From CBDCDJ01 sp965215355 (lineage in GTDB: Bacteria; Deinococcota; Deinococci; Deinococcales; Trueperaceae): 64,000 nt of DNA. The stretch is from NCBI GenBank assembly GCA_965215355.1, contig CBDCDJ010000007.1, positions 3,162,001-3,226,000 of the forward strand, read 5' to 3'. Positions 32,983 to 41,246 of the stretch are shown one piece after another (positions within the stretch are counted from its first letter, which is position 1; each line of letters opens with the position of its first letter). A model generated the notes under the pieces. It saw nothing but the letters and a program-made list of their open reading frames with translations, made no database searches and was not told where the DNA came from. A program made the position numbers and the translations under genes.

Positions 32983-34314
32983 TCAGTTGCCGCAAGCGTC
33001 CCAGTTTTGAAGACAGTCCAGGATGATGTCGCGTTCTTGGGAAGCGGGTTGGACTGGAGACGCCGGACTGTGAAGGGGTGCCGGGCTGGCATCTACCTGG
33101 ATGGGCACCGGACTGGACGCCGTCTCGGCAGGAGCGCGTTGCACGGCGACGGGCGACGGGAAAGACGGCACCGGGAGCGGGCGCGGCGTTATCGTGATCG
33201 GTCTGCCTCCGGCGGGGGAAGCGGGCGACCCCGGGGTGGGCGGCACCGTCACGAGCCGACCCGGCGGAGTGAGCGAGGCTGGTAAAGCTTGGCTGTCCTG
33301 GCGGTCTGGAGCCGGGCTCGTCTCGACGGGGCGTGCGGGGACCGGGCGTGCGGGGGCCGGGATGGACGCGGCGGCGCTGTTGTTGTAAGCCAGCGCGATG
33401 TCCCGCGCGCCTTGAGCATTTTCGTTGAGAGCGGCAGGGTCCGCACCGGCGGCGAGCAAAGTCTTCACGACCTCGGGGTCGTCCGTGTTGCGGGCGGCGT
33501 ACATCAGCGGCGTCCAACCGGCGTCGCTGGTCGCGTTCACGTCGGCAGCGGCTGCGAGCAGGACGTTCACCACGGGGGCCGCGTTCGCGCCCGCGGCGTA
33601 CATGAGCGCGGTTTGGCCGTAGGCGTCGCGCGCGTCTAGGTCGGCGGTGGTCTCGAGCGCCCTCTCGACGTCCGTGACGCTCAGGTCCCTGGCCGCCGTG
33701 AACAAGTCGGGGGGCTCCTCCGTCGCCGGGTCTACAGAAGCGTCTTCGGGCAGGGGTGCCGAGGCAATGGTAGGCACACCCGACGCTGAAAGCGCGTCTT
33801 CACCACCGTCCGGTGTCGTAGCGGAGACTATCCGGGGCACGGCGCTGTCGAGAGCGGCCGGTGCAGCGTCCGTGTTCTTGTCAGTGGTCGCGATGACGGG
33901 TACCGTCGGCTCGGCCACTTCGGTTGTCGCAGCTGTGGGCGCTTCGGTGGGGTTACCGCCGGACAAGACCGACACCTCGGGCAGCACGAGCGAAAGAAGC
34001 GTGACCAGCACGACGCCGCCGAGCAGGGCCAGCAGCCAGGGCAACGCCCGCCGTCCCAAGCGCGCGGTTCTGGACACGGGCGGTTTGGGCTTGGTCATCT
34101 TGCCGCGGATGCCCAGGGTCTGGCAAATCGCCACGAGCGCTTCGGCCTCGCCGCGCTCGAGCACGATGACGTCGGCCTTGAGGAGCGCTTCGGCCTCCGG
34201 CAAGCTCAGGTCGAACTTTACGGCAACCTCCCGCGCCACCGCTTGCAGCTCGGCGGGCGTGGTGTCCTCGGCGATGTGGACGGTAATGCGGTCGTTCATC
34301 CCTCGCGAGCCCAT
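32983..34314 (-). CDS. Membrane-anchored ankyrin-repeat protein with proline-rich tail
   Basis: 443 residues in four parts. Residues 1-75 form a cytoplasmic domain (VAREVAVKFDLSLPEAEALLKAD, ALVAICQTLGIRGKM) resembling the ribosomal-L7/L12-like or RING-finger-like modules that read as degenerate. A membrane helix spans 90-111. A Thr/Pro/Ala linker follows, then three to four ankyrin repeats (about 200-310: DAYGQTALMYAAGANAAPVVNVLL, DAGWTPLMYAARNTDDPEVVKTLL). The tail is proline-rich and ends with two cysteines (CLQNWDAC) that may form a disulphide. ATG 34314 follows GGAGAGG; the frame upstream is not family-like. Confidence 0.72.
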   Translation of the reverse strand: MGSRGMNDRITVHIAEDTTPAELQAVAREVAVKFDLSLPEAEALLKADVIVLERGEAEALVAICQTLGIRGKMTKPKPPVSRTARLGRRALPWLLALLGGVVLVTLLSLVLPEVSVLSGGNPTEAPTAATTEVAEPTVPVIATTDKNTDAAPAALDSAVPRIVSATTPDGGEDALSASGVPTIASAPLPEDASVDPATEEPPDLFTAARDLSVTDVERALETTADLDARDAYGQTALMYAAGANAAPVVNVLLAAAADVNATSDAGWTPLMYAARNTDDPEVVKTLLAAGADPAALNENAQGARDIALAYNNSAAASIPAPARPVPARPVETSPAPDRQDSQALPASLTPPGRLVTVPPTPGSPASPAGGRPITITPRPLPVPSFPSPVAVQRAPAETASSPVPIQVDASPAPLHSPASPVQPASQERDIILDCLQNWDACGN

Positions 34315-34485
34315 ACCTGGTCCTCTCCTACAGGCATCATAGCGCAGCGCCGTCGCGAACGCCGTACAGGTGTACACCCATACGGCGTTCATGAAGACCG
34401 CGTTTGTCAAGACGGGGCCTGAGCGGCCCTGAGCACAGCCGTCCTGTGGCTTCCGCCAGACGTCACAGCACCGCTACCGGGGAAA

Positions 34486-35430
34486 CTACTTGGAAAGCGT
34501 GTGCAAACCGAGGCGCTTGAGGTGTTTCGTCAACGCCTCGGGGCTGCGGGTGTGAAACATCCGAAAGCCTTTTGCTAGGAGCGCGTCCCAGTTGCGCTCC
34601 CTGCCCCAAGAATGTGTCTCGAGCACGAGCCCGGCGTCTCGAGCGACGCGAACCGCTTCAAGTCCGGCCTCAGGCAGTTCGTTGTCATCGAAAAACACTT
34701 CGATGACGCAGAGGTCGAACCTTGATACCACCGCGCGCACCTCTTCCGGTGTGCGAGTGCGAAACATGAGGAGGTTGGGCGCGTAGGGCATCCCTGCCTC
34801 GACGAACCCTTCGAGCGTTCCAAGGTCGACTTCCGACACGTCGAAACGGAAAAAGACGTGCCCCAACATCCCGTGCTTGGCGACGAGGCGCACCGTGTCG
34901 GGGAAGGTCTCGAGCGGCGGCCGGTAGTCGATTTTGAACAGGATGCGCCCCTTGGCCCGCAGCAAGAACTCTTCGAAGGTCGGCACGGTTTCTTGTGAGA
35001 GGCGGCCGTTGGTGTACTTCAGCCGGAGTTGCCGCAGTTCGGCCAGGGTGAGGTCGTCTACATTCCCACGCCCGTTCGTGCTGCGGTCGACGGTGAGGTC
35101 GTGCATCACCACGATGTGGCCGTCTTTCGTCTGGGCGAGGTCGGTCTCGTAAACGTCGAAACCTTGGCGCACCGCCTTGTCGATGTTGGCGAGCGAGTTC
35201 TCCGGCGCGCGGTTTTCCCAGTCGCGGCCCCAGCCGCCGCGGTGCGCGACTACAAAGACATACTCGGAAGCTGGGTCAGCGAGTTCCCGCAACAGCGCCG
35301 CCGCGCGACCCGAGGCGTCCTCGGAAAAAAGGGTGTAGCCGAATTTTTTGAGCGGGTAAAGACTGCCGACGAGCAGCATTTTTTGCCGCCGCAACTGTTT
35401 GAGCAACCCAGGCGGAAGTTTGGAGCGCAC
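34486..35430 (-). CDS. Glycerophosphodiester phosphodiesterase family protein
   Basis: A 314-residue GDPD-like TIM-barrel protein. Active-site blocks are VVAHRGGWGRDWENRAPENSLANIDKAV (HRG and PENS with E), GFDVYETDLAQTKDGHIVVMHDLTVDRSTNGRG (ETD and HD). The family hydrolyses glycerophosphodiesters to glycerol-3-phosphate. The N-terminal 60 residues precede the barrel and lack a clear signal peptide. GTG 35430 lies 5 nt beyond the proA stop, so it is the second gene of a proA operon. Confidence 0.9.
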   Translation of the reverse strand: MRSKLPPGLLKQLRRQKMLLVGSLYPLKKFGYTLFSEDASGRAAALLRELADPASEYVFVVAHRGGWGRDWENRAPENSLANIDKAVRQGFDVYETDLAQTKDGHIVVMHDLTVDRSTNGRGNVDDLTLAELRQLRLKYTNGRLSQETVPTFEEFLLRAKGRILFKIDYRPPLETFPDTVRLVAKHGMLGHVFFRFDVSEVDLGTLEGFVEAGMPYAPNLLMFRTRTPEEVRAVVSRFDLCVIEVFFDDNELPEAGLEAVRVARDAGLVLETHSWGRERNWDALLAKGFRMFHTRSPEALTKHLKRLGLHTLSK

Positions 35431-35435
35431 CGCTC

Positions 35436-36692
35436 TCAGTTCCGCACTTGACCGTCACCCTCGACGATGTACTTATAAGTGACGATTTGCGCCAAACCCA
35501 TCGGCCCTCGAGCGTGCAGTTTTTGCGTCGAAATGCCGATTTCCGCGCCGAAACCGAACATGAAGCCGTCGGTAAAGCGCGTCGAAGCGTTCACGAACAC
35601 CGCCGCCGCGTCGACCTCGTCCTGGAACTTCTGCGCGTTCGCCATGTCGCGCGTGACGATCGCCTCGCTGTGCTGCGTGCCGTAGCGGGTGATGTGGGTG
35701 ACGGCCTCGTCTACCGAACCCACCACCTTCACCGCCAGTTTGTAGTCGAGGTATTCGGTCGCCCAGTCTTCTTCGGTGGCGGGTAAGGCTTCGAGATAAA
35801 GCGCGCGCGTGCGCTCGTCGGCGTAGAGGGTCACGCCTGCATCTTCAAGAGCTTGAAGCGCCTCCGGCAAAAATGCTTCAGCAACCTTTTCATGAACCAG
35901 CAGCGTCTCCGCCGAGTTGCACACGCCGGGGCGCTGCACCTTGGCATTCAGGATGATGTTTTTCGCCGTCTCCAAGTCCGCCGAGGCGTCTACAAACACG
36001 TGGCAGTTGCCCGTGCCGGTCTCAATCACCGGCACCTTGGCGTTCTCCACGACGTGCTGGATGAGCGACGCGCCGCCGCGCGGAATGACGAGGTCTATTC
36101 GGCCTCGAGCGCTCAGCAGTTCGGTGACGAGTTCGCGGTCGGGTGAATCGACAAGTTGCACGGCGTCCGCGGGCAAACCCGCCGCGCTGAGCGCCTCACG
36201 CATCACACTCACCAACACGCGGTTGCTGGCAAGCGCGTTCGACGAGCCCCGCAGCACCGCCGCGCTGCCCGCTTTCAAACAAAGCGTCGCCGCATCGACG
36301 GTCACGTTCGGGCGCGACTCGTAAATCATGCCGACGACGCCGAAGGGCGCGCTCACCCGCTGCACCCGTAAGCCGTTCGCAAGCGTCCAACCCTCCAAAA
36401 CCCGGTGCAGCGGGTCGGGCAACTCGGCGAGCAGGCGCACCGCCGCGGCCATGTCCTCGATACGCTTTTCTGTCAAGGTAAGACGGTCGATGAGGGCGTC
36501 GGACGTACCCTTGTTCCGCTCGGCGGCGACATCTTTCGCGTTGGCTTTCAGAATATCGGAGGCGTTGGCGGTAAGCGCGTCGGCGACGGCGTACAGCGCG
36601 GCGTTTCGGTTCGCTCGAGGCAACTTACGGCTCGCGACTCGAGCCCTCGTCAAGGTTTCTTGTAAATTAAAAGTAGGTGTCAAAACGGCCAT
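35436..36692 (-). CDS. proA: Gamma-glutamyl phosphate reductase
   Basis: The 418-residue ProA reduces glutamyl-5-phosphate to the semialdehyde in proline synthesis. The aldehyde dehydrogenase-fold motifs are APFGVVGMIYESRPNVTVDAA, IDLVIPRGGASLIQHVVENAKVPVIETGTGNCH and the catalytic cysteine C258 in QRPGVCNSAETLLVH. ATG 36692 (MAVLTPTFNLQET) is chosen because TATACT ends 5 nt upstream; a start at 36725 would lie upstream of that promoter. proB is 12 kb away. A GDPD gene follows 5 nt downstream. Confidence 0.95.
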   Translation of the reverse strand: MAVLTPTFNLQETLTRARVASRKLPRANRNAALYAVADALTANASDILKANAKDVAAERNKGTSDALIDRLTLTEKRIEDMAAAVRLLAELPDPLHRVLEGWTLANGLRVQRVSAPFGVVGMIYESRPNVTVDAATLCLKAGSAAVLRGSSNALASNRVLVSVMREALSAAGLPADAVQLVDSPDRELVTELLSARGRIDLVIPRGGASLIQHVVENAKVPVIETGTGNCHVFVDASADLETAKNIILNAKVQRPGVCNSAETLLVHEKVAEAFLPEALQALEDAGVTLYADERTRALYLEALPATEEDWATEYLDYKLAVKVVGSVDEAVTHITRYGTQHSEAIVTRDMANAQKFQDEVDAAAVFVNASTRFTDGFMFGFGAEIGISTQKLHARGPMGLAQIVTYKYIVEGDGQVRN

Positions 36693-36697
36693 GCTCG

Positions 36698-36703
36698 AGT
36701 ATA
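36698..36703 (-). promoter_or_regulatory. -10 box TATACT of proA, leaderless spacing
   Basis: A consensus-like TATACT on the minus strand ends 5 nt before ATG 36692 and decides the proA start. Confidence 0.6.
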
Positions 36704-36733
36704 GCTTATCCGCGGATGGCGTCACCCGCGTGC

Positions 36734-36758
36734 TAAATTATGTACAGCTATGTACATA
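36734..36758 (+). promoter_or_regulatory. Promoter and twin TATGTACA operator of the toxin-antitoxin pair
   Basis: An extended -10 (TGC-TAAATT, hexamer 36734-36739) is followed at once by two copies of TATGTACA (36739-36746 and 36749-36756), each holding the palindrome TGTACA; the second extends to TATGTACATA. Copies 10 bp apart on one helix face fit binding by a dimeric ribbon-helix-helix antitoxin, giving autorepression. Confidence 0.6.
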
Positions 36759-36771
36759 CAAGGAGGTTGCT

Positions 36772-37014
36772 GTGCCCCAACTCAACATGCACGTGACGCC
36801 GGAGTTCGAGGCCGATTTGCGAGAATTTATGAAACGCCGCGGCCTCAAAGTGAGAGCCGAAGCCATCCGCTTGGCTGTCAAAGAAGCGCTCGACGCTCAG
36901 GAGAAAAAGGAGGTTTTCAGAGATTACGAAAGCTTACTGGGTTTTGGCAACAAGGGTACAGTGAACCCGAATCCTCGCTTTAAGTCCGATGACGACCTGT
37001 GGGAAAAGGGCTGA
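36772..37014 (+). CDS. Ribbon-helix-helix antitoxin (VapB-like)
   Basis: 80 residues. The N-terminal part, LNMHVTPEFEADLREFMKRRGLKVRAEAIRLAVKEAL, has a short beta strand followed by two helices, as in ribbon-helix-helix DNA-binding antitoxins; the C-terminal part (YESLLGFGNKGTVNPNPRF) would wrap the toxin. GTG 36772 is fixed by a perfect AGGAGG 5 nt upstream. The frame is open far upstream, but that stretch is antisense to proA. The PIN toxin follows 3 nt after the stop. Confidence 0.78.
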   Translation: MPQLNMHVTPEFEADLREFMKRRGLKVRAEAIRLAVKEALDAQEKKEVFRDYESLLGFGNKGTVNPNPRFKSDDDLWEKG

Positions 37015-37017
37015 GTT

Positions 37018-37389
37018 TTGGTCGTCGATACTTCCGTTTTGCTGGCTGTTTATTTCAAAGAGGCCAAAGGCGATTGGGCGAGCGCGCAACTTCGCGAGCA
37101 CGCTGACAACCTACTGATGAGTACCGTCAATCTTACCGAAACGCTGATAAAATTCCGAGACCGAGACGTGGAGCGTTATCCGGAACTCGAGGCAAGTTTG
37201 TTCAACACCGATATTCGCTTCGTCGCACCCGATGTCGAACAAGCTCGCCTCGCTGCCGCGGCGCGACTTAGATACCCCCTCAACATAGGTGACTGTTTCG
37301 CCTACGCTCTCGCTGTGACCAAAAACGACGCTATTCTGACGCTGGACGGAGATTTCAAGAATCTGGATATACCTGTCGTTCTGCCTTGA
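37018..37389 (+). CDS. PIN-domain ribonuclease toxin (VapC-like)
   Basis: The 123-residue PIN protein has the acidic metal site D4 (VVDTS), E41 (NLTETL), D92 (IGDCFAYALA) and D110/D112 (LTLDGDF). VapC toxins cut tRNA or rRNA and are held inactive by the antitoxin encoded just upstream. The start is TTG 37018, 3 nt after the antitoxin stop. The stop lies 10 nt from the convergent amidohydrolase stop. All catalytic residues are present, so the pair looks functional. Confidence 0.88.
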   Translation: MVVDTSVLLAVYFKEAKGDWASAQLREHADNLLMSTVNLTETLIKFRDRDVERYPELEASLFNTDIRFVAPDVEQARLAAAARLRYPLNIGDCFAYALAVTKNDAILTLDGDFKNLDIPVVLP

Positions 37390-37399
37390 GCTGTTTGGC

Positions 37400-38962
37400 C
37401 TAACTTTCGTAAGTCCAGCGCCCCGCCTTCATCGTGCCGGTAACCTCGAGCCCGTCCAGCCCCTCGTGCGGGTCATGCGACAACACGACGAGGTCGGCGT
37501 CGTAGCCGGGTCTGAGTTGCCCCGAACGGTCTTCCCAAGAAATCGCGTAAGCGGCGTCGCGCGTGTAGCCCACCAAGGCCTCGTCCAGCGTCATGACTTC
37601 GGACGGCGTGAACACCTCGCCCTCTTCCGAGGCGCGGCTGAGGGCGGTTTGCAGACTTTCCAACACGTCCGGCCCGGCGACCGGCGTGTCCGAGCCCAAA
37701 GCGAGGCGGGTGCCCGCGGCGAGCAAACTTCGCCAGGCGTGGGTGGTGTGCAGCCGCTCGCCGAGGATTTCGCTTGTGCGCTTGGCGTCGAACCTGAAGT
37801 GAATCGGTTGTACCGAGGCGACGACGCCGAGGGCGGCGAAGCGTTTTATATCGTCTTTGTGTAAGTGCTGCGCGTGTTCGACGCGGGGGCGCATTCCGAG
37901 GGGTTGCCAGAGGTCTCGCGTCGCTGCAAGCGCGTCCAGCACCGCCCGCACCGCCGCGTCGCCGATGGCGTGCGTGACCGGGACGAGGCCCGCTTTAATG
38001 GCTAAGGGAAAACGCTCGAGCATCGTCTCCAGCCCGTGAACCGGCATCCCGGTCGTCGTCGTGCCTTCGTAGGGCTCGAGCATGTGCGCCGTCAAGCTGC
38101 CCAAGGCACCGTCGGCGAAAAACTTCGCGCCGCCAGTTTGAAAGAACTCGCCGCCTTGCCCGGTCGCCACCCCGACGGCGGCGGCGTGTTCGATGTTCAC
38201 CTGGTCGATGCAGGCCCACACGCGGAGCGGATAGCTCTCTTGCGAGGCTTGCAGCGCGATGTTGCGCCAGTAGCTCGCGGGCTCGGCGGCCATGTGGTGG
38301 ACGGTGGTAATGCCCAACCGCGCCAGGTCTTGCCCCGCCGCTTCGAGAGCATCTTTGATATCCGTATCGCTCGGCGCGGGCAGCGCGTCCCAGACGAGAC
38401 CCGCGGCGTGCTCGAGCAGCAGGCCGGTCGGCTCGCCGCGTTCGTCCTTGACGATTTCGCCGTTTTCGGGCTGGGGCGTCGAGGACGTGATACCGGCCAG
38501 CTCGAGGGCTCTCGAGTTCACCCAAGCGCTGTGGTGGTCCTGCGAGCGCAGAAAAACGGGCTGCTGGGGCGCGACGCGGTCGAGGTCGCGTTTGTGGAGT
38601 TCGGCGACGTTCCAGCGCGCCGTCAGAAAGCCTGCGCCTAAAATCCAGGACTCCGTGGGAAGTTCTTGGGCTCGAGCCGCCACCCGCCTCAGACCTTCTT
38701 CTTGCGTCGTCGCGTCGTGGAGTGTCACCTGCGCCAGTTCGAAGCCGTGCTGCGTCAGGTGCAGGTGGCTGTCGTGAAACCCCGGCAGCGCACAGCGGCC
38801 CTGCAAGTCCACCGTCACGGCGTCGTCCGCGGCGTGAACGCGCACCTCGGCCTCGCTGCCGACGGCTAGGATGCGCCGCCCCCGCACCGCTAAGGCCGCA
38901 GCCTGCGGGGCGTCGGGGTTCATCGTCAAAATCGGGCCGTTGCAAAAGATGAGGTCGGGCAT
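37400..38962 (-). CDS. Amidohydrolase family protein (YtcJ-like)
   Basis: A 520-residue metal-dependent hydrolase of the amidohydrolase_3/YtcJ group. Visible are the N-terminal beta-sandwich with IFCNGPILTMNPDAPQAAALAVRGRRILAVG, the first metal ligands in GRCALPGFHDSHLHL, FFADGALGSLTAHML, THAIGDAAVRAVLDAL, PRVEHAQHL and ALGSDTPVAGPDVLESLQTAL. YtcJ-like enzymes hydrolyse amide bonds of small molecules, mostly unidentified. Leaderless start: TAAACT ends 6 nt before ATG 38962. Confidence 0.92.
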   Translation of the reverse strand: MPDLIFCNGPILTMNPDAPQAAALAVRGRRILAVGSEAEVRVHAADDAVTVDLQGRCALPGFHDSHLHLTQHGFELAQVTLHDATTQEEGLRRVAARAQELPTESWILGAGFLTARWNVAELHKRDLDRVAPQQPVFLRSQDHHSAWVNSRALELAGITSSTPQPENGEIVKDERGEPTGLLLEHAAGLVWDALPAPSDTDIKDALEAAGQDLARLGITTVHHMAAEPASYWRNIALQASQESYPLRVWACIDQVNIEHAAAVGVATGQGGEFFQTGGAKFFADGALGSLTAHMLEPYEGTTTTGMPVHGLETMLERFPLAIKAGLVPVTHAIGDAAVRAVLDALAATRDLWQPLGMRPRVEHAQHLHKDDIKRFAALGVVASVQPIHFRFDAKRTSEILGERLHTTHAWRSLLAAGTRLALGSDTPVAGPDVLESLQTALSRASEEGEVFTPSEVMTLDEALVGYTRDAAYAISWEDRSGQLRPGYDADLVVLSHDPHEGLDGLEVTGTMKAGRWTYES

Positions 38963-38968
38963 AGCTTA

Positions 38969-38974
38969 AGTTTA
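38969..38974 (-). promoter_or_regulatory. -10 box TAAACT, leaderless spacing
   Basis: TAAACT on the minus strand ends 6 nt before ATG 38962 of the amidohydrolase. Confidence 0.5.
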
Positions 38975-38978
38975 CCGC

Positions 38979-39002
38979 AACAAGGGGTTGCAACCCCTTG
39001 TT
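38979..39002. terminator. 24-bp perfect palindrome (dispersed copy 1)
   Basis: Arms AACAAGGGG and CCCCTTGTT flank TTGCAA. It sits between the end of the EamA gene and the promoter of the amidohydrolase, so a terminator role is likely. A copy with one central change lies at 57917-57940. Confidence 0.7.
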
Positions 39003-39036
39003 TACAGTGGCCTCGAGCAACCTTGCCCGCGACGGG

Positions 39037-39921
39037 TCAAACGAACGCTTTGGCGCGGGGCAAGCGCAGGTAGTTTACCAGCATCCCCGCCAGCAACAGG
39101 GCCGACGCGACGCCCTCCGTGACCGAAAAAACCTCGCTGTAAACGAGCACGCCGAGGCCCAGGGCGATGAGGGGACTCACGAAGTTGTACAGCGCGAGTT
39201 TGGAGACTTCCCAACTCGTCAACAGGTAGTTGTAAAGCCAGAACCCCAGCAGCGACCCCACCCCGACGAGGTAGAGCAAACTGAGCAGGGCCTTAAAGTC
39301 CGCCAAAGCGCTGAAAACGTTCACCTGTGGCCCGAACAGCAGGCTGGCCGACAACAGAACGACGCCGCCCACCGCCAGTTGCCAGGTGGTGACCGCAAGC
39401 GCGCCGTAGGTCCTGAGCAGCGGCCTGATGAGCAGGCTGCCCAGCGCGTAGCAGAATCCGCCCAGGAGAATCGCAGCGATGCCCAAAAACTGTGTCCGGT
39501 CACCGCTCAGTTTCGGCACGACCAGGAGCAGCAAACCCGCCACACCGAACCCCAAACCGGCGAGCTTTTGCCAGGACACCCGCTCCAAGCGAAACGCGAG
39601 ACTCAAACTTGTGAGCGACAGCGCGACCGACCCGAAGTTCACCAGGGCGCTGATGCCCGACGGCAAAAACTGCGCGCCCCAGAACAGCAGTCCGTAGTTG
39701 ACGGCGATTGCCAGCAGCGCGGCTCCCGTCAAGCGGAGGAGCGCCCGGCCCGTGGGCAGCGCTCGGCTTTGTAAAGCGAGGACAACGCCGAACACGCTCG
39801 CGGCGAGCACGAAACGCAGACCCGCGAAGAGCAGCGGCGGCAGCGTGAACAAACCTTCTTTGAGCGGGATGAAGGTCGAGCCCCAGCAAAAACACAGGAG
39901 TAAAAACGTCAAAAAAGGCAT
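39037..39921 (-). CDS. EamA/DMT family transporter
   Basis: 294 residues with ten membrane helices in two EamA halves. The first half starts PFLTFLLLCFCWGSTFIPLKEGLFTLPPLLFAGLRF (the typical W-G-s-t-f and R-f pattern), the second half FLGIAAILLGGFCYALGSLLIRPLL ... VTTWQLAVGGVVLL. Such proteins export metabolites or amino acids; the substrate is unknown. ATG 39921 lies 30 nt after the enoyl-CoA hydratase stop, so both are likely on one transcript. Confidence 0.9.
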   Translation of the reverse strand: MPFLTFLLLCFCWGSTFIPLKEGLFTLPPLLFAGLRFVLAASVFGVVLALQSRALPTGRALLRLTGAALLAIAVNYGLLFWGAQFLPSGISALVNFGSVALSLTSLSLAFRLERVSWQKLAGLGFGVAGLLLLVVPKLSGDRTQFLGIAAILLGGFCYALGSLLIRPLLRTYGALAVTTWQLAVGGVVLLSASLLFGPQVNVFSALADFKALLSLLYLVGVGSLLGFWLYNYLLTSWEVSKLALYNFVSPLIALGLGVLVYSEVFSVTEGVASALLLAGMLVNYLRLPRAKAFV

Positions 39922-39951
39922 TCAGGTCGGGACAAGGGAAGTCGAGCCGCC

Positions 39952-40728
39952 TTACTCTCCCTTGAACACCGGCTTGCGTTTTTCCTTGAACGCCGCGACG
40001 CCCTCGAGCATGTCATGCGTTGCGGCGGCCTCGCTCTGGAGGGCGGCCTCGAGCTTGAGTTGGTCTTCGAAACTGTTGTGGGGCGCGGCGTTGACTTGCT
40101 GTTTGACCATGCCGAAACTCTTGGTCGGCCCCTGTGCCAGACGCTTAGCAAAGGCGAAAGCCTCTTCTTCAAAGGTCTCAGCAGGAACGATTTGTTCGCC
40201 CAGCCTTAAGGCAAGCGCCTCTTCCGCGCCGACTTTGCGGTTGCTGTAGGCCATCTCCAGGGCTCGAGAGCGCCCCACCAGGCGCGGCAGAAAATAACTT
40301 GCCGAGGCGTCCATCACCAGGGCGATGCCGGTAAAACCGACCGCAAAGGCGGCGTTGGTGGACAACAAGCGCAGGTCGCAGCAGAGCGCCAAGCTCATGC
40401 CGGCTCCCGCGGCGACGCCGTTGACGCCCGCGACGACGGGTTTGGGCATGGTCGTAATCGCCCGCATGACCGGGTTGTAGGAGCGCTCGATGATGTCGCC
40501 GATGTCGCCGTCGACCGAGGTGCTCGCTAAGTCCGCCCCGGCGCTGAAACCGCGGCCCGCGCCGGTCAACAAGACCGCGCGGACCTCTTTGTTGTCGGCG
40601 GCGTCCTCGAGCGCGGTTTTAAGTTCCGCCAACAGTTCCAGCGAGAGCGCGTTCAGCACCTCGGGCCGCTCGAGCGTGACGCGCAAAGTGCTGTCTTCGA
40701 AGTCCAGGCGCAACGTTTTGTAGGTCAT
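39952..40728 (-). CDS. Enoyl-CoA hydratase/isomerase family protein
   Basis: A 258-residue crotonase-fold enzyme. VLNALSLELLAELKTALEDAADNKEVRAVLLTGAGRGFSAGADL supplies the oxyanion hole, and KPVVAGVNGVAAGAGMSLALCCDLRLLSTNAAFAVGFTGIALVMDASASYFLPRLVG the active-site helix. The usual Glu of hydratases is replaced in the MDASASYFLPR stretch (D at the second-position), as in PaaG-like isomerases, so an isomerase is possible. Leaderless start: TAAACT ends 5 nt before ATG 40728. Confidence 0.9.
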   Translation of the reverse strand: MTYKTLRLDFEDSTLRVTLERPEVLNALSLELLAELKTALEDAADNKEVRAVLLTGAGRGFSAGADLASTSVDGDIGDIIERSYNPVMRAITTMPKPVVAGVNGVAAGAGMSLALCCDLRLLSTNAAFAVGFTGIALVMDASASYFLPRLVGRSRALEMAYSNRKVGAEEALALRLGEQIVPAETFEEEAFAFAKRLAQGPTKSFGMVKQQVNAAPHNSFEDQLKLEAALQSEAAATHDMLEGVAAFKEKRKPVFKGE

Positions 40729-40733
40729 GGGTC

Positions 40734-40739
40734 AGTTTA
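40734..40739 (-). promoter_or_regulatory. -10 box TAAACT, leaderless spacing
   Basis: TAAACT on the minus strand ends 5 nt before ATG 40728. Confidence 0.5.
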
Positions 40740-40750
40740 GCAGGGAAAAG

Positions 40751-40816
40751 GTTTTTCGTTTTTGGTTATTCGCCCGAAACGAAGAACGAACAACCAAAAA
40801 CGAACGACGAACGACG
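40751..40816. repeat. AAAACGAA-rich inverted repeat, copy 2
   Basis: CGTTTTTGGTT (about 40757-40767) pairs with AACCAAAAACG (about 40792-40802), followed by iterated AACGACG units. It shares ACGAAGAACGA and CCAAAAACGA with the repeat at 20680-20733 and occupies a matching position between minus-strand genes. Confidence 0.5.
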
Positions 40817-40817
40817 C

Positions 40818-41198
40818 TTATTTCTTCGACAGCTCGAGCAGCGCGTCATAATCGTCCGGCACCGCGGGGTCGTCCAGGGCTGCTTTGTTGCGCCGCGTCT
40901 CGCCGCAACGTTCACAGCGGTGGACGATAATCCAGCCCTTTTTGCCGCTGTAGTCGACGGTGACGGGCACCAGCAAACCGCCGCAGTCGCTCGCCCGGTC
41001 GCCCGGAAAAACGTCGACGTGGAGCGAGTGCAGGCAGTGGGGGCAGTGGTTGCGGTAGCTGCCGTTCGCTAAGGGCGGCACCTGTGCGCCGCAGTGGGCG
41101 CATTGGAACCCCTGGTTGGTGCCTTGCGCGGTGAACCGTTTCACGCTACCAGCGTAAGGGCGGGGGCGGCGAAAGTTGCGTCGGTTGGGGTACATCAT
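40818..41198 (-). CDS. RNHCP domain zinc-ribbon protein
   Basis: 126 residues. The block FQCAHCGAQVPPLANGSYRNHCPHCLHSLHVDVFPGDRASDCGG matches the RNHCP domain (named after the motif R-N-H-C-P), with CxxC pairs for zinc and a second CERCGE near IIVHRCERCGETRRNKAALDDPAV. The family is widespread and uncharacterised. The N-terminus is basic (PNRRNFRRPRPYAGSVKRF), suggesting nucleic acid contact. The start is ATG 41198 or the following ATG. Confidence 0.85.
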   Translation of the reverse strand: MMYPNRRNFRRPRPYAGSVKRFTAQGTNQGFQCAHCGAQVPPLANGSYRNHCPHCLHSLHVDVFPGDRASDCGGLLVPVTVDYSGKKGWIIVHRCERCGETRRNKAALDDPAVPDDYDALLELSKK

Positions 41199-41234
41199 TC
41201 AGGAGATACAGTTGACCCGTCCCGCGAATGGGAC

Positions 41235-41240
41235 TATCCT
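41235..41240 (+). promoter_or_regulatory. -10 box TATCCT, leaderless spacing
   Basis: TATCCT ends 6 nt before ATG 41247 of the antitoxin-like gene. Confidence 0.45.
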
Positions 41241-41246
41241 TACAGC

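Noticed and set aside
36772..37389. Plain proB-proA operon expectation around proA
   Set aside because: proB is at 22121-23233; the neighbour of proA here is a GDPD gene, and the divergent genes are a toxin-antitoxin pair.
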